A stretch of 64,000 nucleotides of DNA. Source: Pantoea agglomerans (GTDB lineage: Bacteria; Pseudomonadota; Gammaproteobacteria; Enterobacterales; Enterobacteriaceae). The position numbers and the translations under genes were made by a program. Below, piece after piece: positions 58,280-64,000 of the stretch; positions within the stretch are counted from its first letter, which is position 1, and every line of letters begins with the position of its first letter. The notes under the pieces were generated by a model, which saw only the letters and a program-made list of their open reading frames with translations, was not told the origin of the DNA and did no database searches. The stretch is taken from the NCBI RefSeq assembly GCF_020149765.1, contig NZ_CP083809.1:1798001-1862000 (forward strand). Reading direction: 5' to 3'.

Positions 58280-59382
58280 AACAGTCGACTGTTCCAGTTG
58301 CCGATCGCCACCGCCTGGATCAGGGCGAACAGCGCATCCGGCTGCCAGCCTTCGTTAACCAGCGGCTGCAGATGCGCGGCGCTGAAACGCTCCGGCGAAC
58401 GGGTCAGCTGCGCCGCCAGCGCAACGATGCGGCCCTGGGTCGTCGGCTGGTCGGCAGCGTCATCCACCGACGCCAGCAGCACCTCGCGAACCTCATCCGG
58501 GAAAAACTGAAACGCCCAGCGGCTGCCGAGCGCGCGCGCGCAGGTCGCCTCCGCCAGCGGGGTAAAGGCGGTCGGGGCGATGCGCTGGCGTAGGGTTTGC
58601 CAGCCATAGAGCGCGGCAGGGTCGTGCGCCAGCAGCCAGACCGCATCAGCGAGATCGGGACGCGGCTGGCAGAAGGTCACGGCAGCCAGCTGCTCGGCGC
58701 TGGCGTAGCGCAGCTCCAGCGGCTTAACGCCTGGTTTCCACAGGTGCTTTTCCGCAAACCCGTCGCGGTCGGCGTCAGGCGGCGGCGTCACCCCCGGCAA
58801 CCAGCGAACCGGCAGCGCCAGCAGCGCCTGTAAACCGGCCACCACGCGCGCCTGATAGCTGACGAAGCCGACGATCTGATTCAGCGTCACGATATCCGGC
58901 TCGGTCAGGCCAACGGCATCGAGCGCCCTGAGCGCCGCCGCGTTGATCAGCTCGGGCTGCATCGCCAGCTGGCGCGCATATTGCGTCAGCTGGGTCAGGC
59001 GGTTATTGCTTTCGCGCGACGAGTCGGGGCCGGGCAGCGGATTAAGCCGCGCCGAGTAGTGATTGCACAGCCGCTGCACTCCCGCAACCTGCGCCACGGT
59101 CAGCGCGGTGCTGAGGCGATCGTAAAGGGTAAGTGTATGGGTCAGCGTCGCCGTCAGGCGATCGGGGAACAGCAGCTGGCAGAGATCGCGGGAGGCCAGC
59201 AGCATCGGCTGGCTGGCCTGCAACAGCGGCTGAAGCGCATTCGCCTCCTGCTGCAGGCCGAGCAGAAAACGGTCGTTAATAAGGGCTGCTTCGGGAACCA
59301 GCGGCTCGGCCTGAATGGCGTGCGGGCTGGTCTGGCTCTCGTAAAACCAGTGGTTGTGGCCAGGGTAGCGGCGTTGTTCCAT
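58255..59382 (-). CDS. yciW: YciW, peroxidase-related CMD-domain protein
   Basis: 375 residues. HNHWFYESQTSPH, PLVPEAALINDRFLL, TEPDIVTLNQIVGFVSYQAR (the AhpD/CMD-like helix pair) and LSPERF-like repeats match E. coli YciW, a CysB-linked protein implicated in cysteine/sulfur metabolism and oxidative stress. It lies before fabI, as in E. coli. The catalytic CxxC of AhpD is not seen, so peroxidase activity is doubtful. Confidence 0.88.
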   Translation of the reverse strand: MEQRRYPGHNHWFYESQTSPHAIQAEPLVPEAALINDRFLLGLQQEANALQPLLQASQPMLLASRDLCQLLFPDRLTATLTHTLTLYDRLSTALTVAQVAGVQRLCNHYSARLNPLPGPDSSRESNNRLTQLTQYARQLAMQPELINAAALRALDAVGLTEPDIVTLNQIVGFVSYQARVVAGLQALLALPVRWLPGVTPPPDADRDGFAEKHLWKPGVKPLELRYASAEQLAAVTFCQPRPDLADAVWLLAHDPAALYGWQTLRQRIAPTAFTPLAEATCARALGSRWAFQFFPDEVREVLLASVDDAADQPTTQGRIVALAAQLTRSPERFSAAHLQPLVNEGWQPDALFALIQAVAIGNWNSRLFYAMGEAA

Positions 59383-59550
59383 GGTTATTCCTTTTGCAAA
59401 TAACTGGCACGTCGCGCATGGCGTGAATCCGAAACCGTGACGCGCGCCCGGGGGCTGGCTTATCGTCGCTTAACGGCAGAGAAGGGCAAAAGACCGATCG
59501 GTGATAATTAATAGCGCGTAGCTATAAGGCGGGAAAAACAGGCAAAAAAA

Positions 59551-59571
59551 AGGGCGAGCCAGGCTCGCCCT
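59551..59571 (-). terminator. fabI terminator
   Basis: Ten-bp stem AGGGCGAGCC/GGCTCGCCCT followed on the minus strand by TTTTTT. Confidence 0.9.
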
Positions 59572-59577
59572 TGAAAC

Positions 59578-60366
59578 TTATTTCAGTTCAAGCTCGTTCA
59601 TCGCGGCGATGCTGAAGCCGCCATCTACGTGAACGATCTCGCCGGTGATGCCGCCGGCCAGGTCAGAACAGAGGAACGCCGCCGAGTTGCCGACGTCTTC
59701 GATGGTGACGGTACGGCGAATCGGGGTAACCGCTTCGCAGTGTGCCAGCATCTTGCGGAAATCCTTGATGCCTGACGCCGCCAGAGTACGGATCGGACCG
59801 GCGGATACGGCATTGACGCGCACGCCTTCCGGACCCATCGCGTTCGCCATATAGCGCACGTTGGCTTCCAGCGACGCTTTGGCCAGACCCATAACGTTGT
59901 AGTTCGGGATCGCGCGCTCTGCGCCCAGGTAGGAGAGCGTCAGCAGGGCTGAATTCGGGTTCAGCATCTCGCGGCACTCTTTCGCCATCGCCACAAAGCT
60001 GTAGGCGCTGATGTCGTGCGCGATTTTGAAGCCTTCGCGGGTAACGGCGTTCACATAGTCGCCATCCAGCTGGTCGCCCGGGGCGAAGCCGATTGAGTGA
60101 ACGAAACCGTCAAATTTTGGCCAGGTTTTTGCCAGCTCAGTAAACAGCGATTTGATGCTCTCGTCTTCAGCCACATCGCACGGCAGAACAATGTCTGAAC
60201 CCAGTTCTTTAGCAAACTCTTCCACACGACCTTTCAGTTTGTCGTTCTGGTAGGTGAAAGCCAGTTCTGCGCCCTGCTTGTGCATCGCCTGCGCAATTCC
60301 GTAGGCAATAGAGAGTTTACTGGCAACGCCAGTAATCAGAATGCGCTTACCGGAAAGAAAACCCAT
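59578..60366 (-). CDS. fabI: Enoyl-ACP reductase (NADH)
   Basis: 262 residues, E. coli length. Last reduction step of type II fatty-acid elongation and the triclosan target. [16 protein letters not shown] binds [22 protein letters not shown] holds the Gly93 region, and Tyr156/Lys163 are in [19 protein letters not shown]. Start ATG 60366 follows AAGGATTACAGCT; the upstream 13 codons are unsupported. It also reduces the enoyl pool feeding RpfF-type signal synthesis. Confidence 0.97.
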   Translation of the reverse strand: MGFLSGKRILITGVASKLSIAYGIAQAMHKQGAELAFTYQNDKLKGRVEEFAKELGSDIVLPCDVAEDESIKSLFTELAKTWPKFDGFVHSIGFAPGDQLDGDYVNAVTREGFKIAHDISAYSFVAMAKECREMLNPNSALLTLSYLGAERAIPNYNVMGLAKASLEANVRYMANAMGPEGVRVNAVSAGPIRTLAASGIKDFRKMLAHCEAVTPIRRTVTIEDVGNSAAFLCSDLAGGITGEIVHVDGGFSIAAMNELELK

Positions 60367-60485
60367 AGCTGTAATCCTTATGGTCATTGTTGTTGGCGGT
60401 CGCATTGGTTAAAAAAAAGACGACCGACGTTAATCGACGTGCGGATTCTAGCACGTCTCAGGTAAATGGGGTAAACCAACCTGAA

Positions 60486-61289
60486 TCAGGACTCGCGCCG
60501 CCAGGCTTCTGCGGTCAGCGCTTCGCCAAAGTGGCTGGTAATCAGTCGCTTAGTCAGATCGTGCAGCGGCGAAGCCAGCACGTCGGCGGTGCCGCCGCGC
60601 TCGACGACCTCTCCCTGATGCATCACCAGCACCTGATCGCTGATGTGCTTCATCATGCCGAGATGCTGCGTCACATAAATATAGGTGATGCCGTGCTGCT
60701 CCTGTAGCTCCAGCATCAGATTGACCAGCTGAGAGCGCATTGTCATATCGAGCGAGGCGAGGGCCTCGTCGGCGATAATCACCTTCGGCTGCAGGATCAG
60801 CGCGCGCGCCAGGCCGAGGCGCTGCTTCTGTCCCGGCGCCAGCATATGGGGATAGTAGCCGGCGTGATCGCGCAGCAGTCCCACCTGGCGCAGCGTGGCG
60901 ATGATGCGCTTCTCGCGCGCTTCCGGCGTCAGATCGCTGTTCAGGCGCAGCGGCAGGTCGAGGATCTGGCTGACGCGCTGGCGTGGATTAAGCGACGTTG
61001 AGGGATCCTGAAAAATCATGCGGATGCGCTGGCTGCGGTAGCCGTAGTCGCCAAACTCCAGCGGATGGTCGTTAATCACAATTTCACCGGTGGTGGGTGC
61101 CACCATGCCGCTCAGCATTTTTGCCAGCGTCGATTTGCCGGAGCCGTTTTCGCCGATAATCGCCAGCGTCTGCTTCTCGCGCAGAATAAAGCTCACCGAC
61201 TTCACCGCCTCGACGTGCTGGCGGCGAAAAAGTCCGGTGCGATAGCGGAAGGTTTTGCTCAGATTGCGCACTTCAAGCAGCGTCTCCAT
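60486..61289 (-). CDS. sapF: Sap transporter ATP-binding protein SapF
   Basis: 267 residues. ABC ATPase: Walker A GENGSGKSTLAKMLSG (about 46), signature LAPGQKQRLGLARALI, Walker B KVIIADEALASLD. With SapD it powers the Sap peptide/putrescine importer. Starts the base after the sapD stop. Confidence 0.96.
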   Translation of the reverse strand: METLLEVRNLSKTFRYRTGLFRRQHVEAVKSVSFILREKQTLAIIGENGSGKSTLAKMLSGMVAPTTGEIVINDHPLEFGDYGYRSQRIRMIFQDPSTSLNPRQRVSQILDLPLRLNSDLTPEAREKRIIATLRQVGLLRDHAGYYPHMLAPGQKQRLGLARALILQPKVIIADEALASLDMTMRSQLVNLMLELQEQHGITYIYVTQHLGMMKHISDQVLVMHQGEVVERGGTADVLASPLHDLTKRLITSHFGEALTAEAWRRES

Positions 61290-62285
61290 CTACTGCTCCT
61301 CCATATTCAGCGGAAAATGGCAGGCAAAAAGGTGCGTCTTGCTGCCGCTCAGGCGCGGGGTTTCCACGCATTTGCGCTGCGCATAGGGGCAGCGCGGGCC
61401 GAGCCGACAGCCAATCGGCAGGCTCTCCAGCGACGGAATAGCGCCGGAGAGGGTGTTAAGACGGCTCTTGTGCGGCAGCGCGCGGCCGAAATCGGGCATC
61501 GCGCGGATCAGCGCCTGAGTATAAGGATGATGCGGCGTGGCGATCAGATCGTCGCTGCCGGCGGTTTCAACGGTCTGCCCGCAGTACATCACGTTAATGC
61601 GATCCGCCCACTGGCTCATGGTGCGCAGGTCGTGGCTAATCAGCAGGATCGTGGTGTTGTTGTTCTGGTTAAGGCGGCTCAGCAGGCGAAAAATTTGCGC
61701 CTGGGTCGTTGGCTCCATGGCGTTAGTAGGTTCGTCGGCGATCAGCAGCCGCGGCTGGTTGGCCAGCGCGATGGCGATCATCACCTTCTGGCATTCGCCT
61801 TCGGTCAGCTCATAGGGGAAGCTGCGCATAATATCTTTATGATCTTTGATGCCGACGCGGTGCAGCAGCTCAATGGCGCGCGTTTTGCGCCAGAACCAGA
61901 AGCGTCCCATCCACGCACCTTTATAGGTCCAGCGCGGAATCGCCTGCATCAGCTGGCGGCCGATGCGCTCAGAGGGATCGAGACAGGACTGCGGCTCCTG
62001 AAAAATCATCGACACGTTATGGCCGACGATGCGACGACGCTCGCGCGGCGACAGGCGCAGCAGGTCGATATCGTCGAACACCATGCGATCGGCGGTGACG
62101 CGCCAGTTATCTTTGGTCACGCCGCAGATCGCCTTCGCCACCAGGCTCTTGCCCGATCCCGACTCGCCCACTAACCCACGAACTTCGCCTTCCATCAGCG
62201 TCAGGTTGATGCGGTCAACCGCCTTTACGGGACCGTCGGCGGTCATAAATTCAATGGTCAGATTACGAATATCGAGTAACGGCAT
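61290..62285 (-). CDS. sapD: Sap transporter ATP-binding protein SapD
   Basis: 331 residues. Walker [17 protein letters not shown], Walker [16 protein letters not shown], and the signature position reads [14 protein letters not shown]. The C-terminal extension with four cysteines ([14 protein letters not shown], then CHF) is the oligopeptide-ABC tail. Its ATG overlaps the sapC stop by one base. Confidence 0.96.
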   Translation of the reverse strand: MPLLDIRNLTIEFMTADGPVKAVDRINLTLMEGEVRGLVGESGSGKSLVAKAICGVTKDNWRVTADRMVFDDIDLLRLSPRERRRIVGHNVSMIFQEPQSCLDPSERIGRQLMQAIPRWTYKGAWMGRFWFWRKTRAIELLHRVGIKDHKDIMRSFPYELTEGECQKVMIAIALANQPRLLIADEPTNAMEPTTQAQIFRLLSRLNQNNNTTILLISHDLRTMSQWADRINVMYCGQTVETAGSDDLIATPHHPYTQALIRAMPDFGRALPHKSRLNTLSGAIPSLESLPIGCRLGPRCPYAQRKCVETPRLSGSKTHLFACHFPLNMEEQ

Positions 62286-63175
62286 TATTCCACTCCCGCC
62301 TCTACAGCGCGGCGAATACCGTCGCCCAGCAGGTTAACGATTAATACGCTGATCATCAGCGCGACGCCCGGCAGCATCACGGTCCAGGGCGCGACATAAA
62401 CCAGCTCCAGCGAATCGCCGAGCATCGCGCCCCATTCGGGCGAGGGCAGCTGCGCGCCGAGATCGAGAAAGCCGAGCGCGGCGATATCGAGAATCGCCAG
62501 CGACAGCGAGCGCGTCACTTCGCTGATCAGCATCGGCAGCACGTTGGGCAGAATCGCATGGCGCAGAATATCGACGTTGCTGGCACCGTCGAGACGGGCC
62601 GCCACCACATACTCTTTTTCCAGCTCGTCATGCACCGCGCTGTAGGTGGCGCGCACCATACGCGGCAACAGCGCCAGCCAGACCGCCAGCAGCGCGTGCT
62701 CAAGGCGCGGGCCAAGAAACGCCACCACGATAATCGCCAGCAGCAGCGTGGGGATCGACAACAGGGTATCCAGCACGTGATTCATAATGGCCGAGCGCAA
62801 GCCGTGCGTAATGCCCGCCAGCACGCCAAGCGCCAGTCCGCACAGCGTAACCAGGAGCGTCACCAGAATCGCCGAACCCACGGTCGGTGCCACGCCGCTC
62901 AGCAGGCGGCTCAGCACGTCGCGCCCCAGATCGTCGGTGCCAAGGAAAAACGAAACGTCGCCGTAGCGCGACCAGGAGGGCGGCAGCAGCTGATAGCCGA
63001 GGAACTGCTGATCGATGCCGTAGGGCGCCAGCAGTCCGCCGAACAGGCAGAGAAACAGCAGCACGCCAAAGCCGTAAAGCCCAATCATGGCGGTGGTGTT
63101 GCGATAGAAATGGTGCCAGCTGCGGCGAAATGCGCCGGGCAGCCGTTTTTCGGCGTAGACGTTATCGTAGGCCAT
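62285..63175 (-). CDS. sapC: Sap transporter permease SapC
   Basis: 296 residues, exactly E. coli length. Six hydrophobic segments and the EAA loop ([20 protein letters not shown], then HAILPNVLP). The start [14 protein letters not shown] matches SapC; five further codons upstream are open. In E. coli sapB would overlap this start and sapA precede it; here neither is present (see 63176-63574). Confidence 0.95.
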   Translation of the reverse strand: MAYDNVYAEKRLPGAFRRSWHHFYRNTTAMIGLYGFGVLLFLCLFGGLLAPYGIDQQFLGYQLLPPSWSRYGDVSFFLGTDDLGRDVLSRLLSGVAPTVGSAILVTLLVTLCGLALGVLAGITHGLRSAIMNHVLDTLLSIPTLLLAIIVVAFLGPRLEHALLAVWLALLPRMVRATYSAVHDELEKEYVVAARLDGASNVDILRHAILPNVLPMLISEVTRSLSLAILDIAALGFLDLGAQLPSPEWGAMLGDSLELVYVAPWTVMLPGVALMISVLIVNLLGDGIRRAVEAGVE

Positions 63176-63233
63176 ACGCCACCGCCTCAAGGGAAATCAG
63201 CGTAAAGTGCAGCGCTTTACGTTTTTCATTCAT
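63162..63233 (-). CDS. Possible 23-codon ORF overlapping the sapC start
   Basis: [20 protein letters not shown] then GLR and a stop at 63162; the sapC ATG lies inside it in another frame. It might couple translation to sapC after loss of sapB, but no good ribosome site precedes it. Speculative. Confidence 0.3.
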   Translation of the reverse strand: MNEKRKALHFTLISLEAVAYGLR

Positions 63234-63574
63234 ATCAATGCTTTGCCTAAATTTTCAGCGTTATTGCGTCGGGCTGCGCCTTAGCAGAGTCAGCGTGACG
63301 AAGTCATCAGGGGATTATCCGTCGATAACCCGCTTACAGGCAAGGAAAGGGCGGCAGCAATTTCGTTCGGGGCTGACGGACGCTCAGGATTTGCGCCGAT
63401 AGATCGACAATCACCACGCGGTCAGACAGGCTGAATGGTAGGCGCAAAAGTCGTTCAATAATTTTGTGGTTTAAAAGCAAATATCTCAGCTTTTAAAGCA
63501 GGGTGAGCAGGCGCATTATCTCTCCATCGAGGCAGAACGCCTCACCAACTGAAAACATACTCAAGGAAATGACC
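63176..63574. other. sapC upstream region lacking sapA and sapB
   Basis: 400 bases between divergent genes with no sapB or sapA coding remnant that I can read on the minus strand. It presumably now supplies the sapCDF promoter and that of the plus-strand gene at 63575. Confidence 0.6.
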
Positions 63575-63784
63575 ATGAAAACCATCAAAACTTTCGTTGT
63601 AGTTGCTGCTCTCTCACTCGTCTCATTTGGCAGCTTCGCTCAGAGCGTGACCGCTTCAGCCCCGACGCTCGACGCGGCGGAAGCGCAGATCGCCGCACAG
63701 GCGCATCAGGCTGGCGCATCTTACAAAATCACCGGGGCTCGCTTTGATAACGGCGCCTACGTTTCAGCGGAACTGATCAAATAG
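63575..63784 (+). CDS. YdgH/BhsA-like small periplasmic protein (DUF1471)
   Basis: 69 residues. A signal peptide (MKTIKTFVVVAALSLVSFGS, then FAQS) followed by a compact domain with AQAHQAGASYKITGARFDNG and AYVSAELIK, the DUF1471 pattern shared by BhsA/McbA proteins of stress and biofilm control. ATG 63575 is seven bases after AAGGA; a Met two codons earlier is too close to the site. Confidence 0.8.
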   Translation: MKTIKTFVVVAALSLVSFGSFAQSVTASAPTLDAAEAQIAAQAHQAGASYKITGARFDNGAYVSAELIK

Positions 63785-63804
63785 CGCTGTAATATCGGTT
63801 TCAG

Positions 63805-63823
63805 AGGCCGCGTAATGCGGCCT
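63805..63823 (+). terminator. Terminator after the YdgH-like gene
   Basis: AGGCCGC/GCGGCCT stem with a five-base loop and a short T tail. Confidence 0.65.
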
Positions 63824-63886
63824 TTGGCATGTCTGACGCGTCGGGTCCGCTACACTCTGTTAAGAGATTAACGGAGAGGAGAGACC

Positions 63887-64000
63887 ATGACGGAGAGTAA
63901 GCCCACCTCAGAGCCACGCCCAGCAGAGGTTACGCACAGGCAGGTATTGCAGAGCGGAAGCGCCTGGAACGGCCAGCCGTATCACGCCTATCCAGCCGGC
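63887..64000 (+). CDS. Cupin-like protein, 5' part
   Basis: The first 38 codons (MTESKPTSEPRPAEVTHRQV, then LQSGSAWNGQPYHAYPAG) after GGAGAGGAGAGACC. The SAWNGQPYHAYPAG segment resembles the entry strand of small cupin-domain proteins. The gene runs off the window, so the fold is an inference. Confidence 0.55.
   Translation, partial: MTESKPTSEPRPAEVTHRQVLQSGSAWNGQPYHAYPAG

Noticed and set aside
63162..63233. sapB remnant next to the sapC start
   Set aside because: The 23-codon frame shows no permease-like hydrophobic pattern, so it is not read as sapB; it is kept only as a weak ORF.

Overview
The window is chromosomal DNA of an enteric gammaproteobacterium, most likely a member of the Erwiniaceae (Pantoea, Mixta or Erwinia). 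It is GC-rich. The gene order trp, rnm, yciO, rluB, btuR, yciK, sohB, yciN, topA, cysB, acnA, ribA, pgpB, lapAB, pyrF, yciH, osmB, pdeR, rnb, yciW, fabI, sap is the E. coli trp-to-sap order. trpG and trpD are separate genes, unlike the E. coli fusion, and the accessory genes (rpfF, kdgT, araD, YdeP, PTS) fit a plant- or environment-associated enteric.

Layout. 1-7.8 kb: the end of ompW, a BON lipoprotein and the complete trp operon (trpL leader, attenuator, trpEGDCBA) on the minus strand with a recognisable promoter. 7.9-16.2 kb: rnm and yciO, then a serine-protease-like lipoprotein and an MFS transporter in place of E. coli yciQ, then rluB, btuR, yciK, sohB and yciN. 16.5-24.3 kb: topA, cysB, a cluster of very small proteins (ymiA family and others) and acnA. 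24.4-29.2 kb: ribA, pgpB, lapAB, pyrF-yciH and osmB. 29.5-37.1 kb: an accessory block between osmB and rnb with a frameshifted araD, kdgT behind a KdgR-like box, an rpfF-like DSF synthase facing an RpfR/PdeR-type PAS-GGDEF-EAL receptor (a candidate diffusible-signal-factor to cyclic-di-GMP circuit), and a YbdD-CstA carbon-starvation transporter pair. 37.2-44 kb: rnb, a YdeP-type molybdopterin oxidoreductase, a PTS EIICB permease and two small unknown genes.

From about 44.3 to 57.35 kb lies a decayed lambdoid prophage. It holds a broken cold-shock gene, an IraP-like gene, a four-helix Cys-rich copper-binding protein, small zinc-ribbon and AT-rich orphan genes, ninB relics, ninG, a frameshifted Q antiterminator, an AT-rich membrane moron, an intact lysis cassette (holin, SAR endolysin, Rz/Rz1), terminase subunits, a truncated portal joined by deletion to a tail-protein end, a tail-fibre assembly gene with an internal stop, and an SOS-box-preceded small gene. 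No integrase, repressor, head or main tail genes remain. A 12-bp direct repeat at 44335 and 57342 is a candidate att pair. The right edge abuts a LysR regulator that has no normal start codon.

57.4-64 kb: the LysR gene, yciW, fabI, and sapF-sapD-sapC without sapA or sapB; then a small YdgH/BhsA-like secreted protein and the start of a cupin-like gene. The main points of interest are the rpfF/rpfR module, the prophage morons (50.7 and 47.4 kb), the sapAB-less sap locus, and several genes broken by single events.
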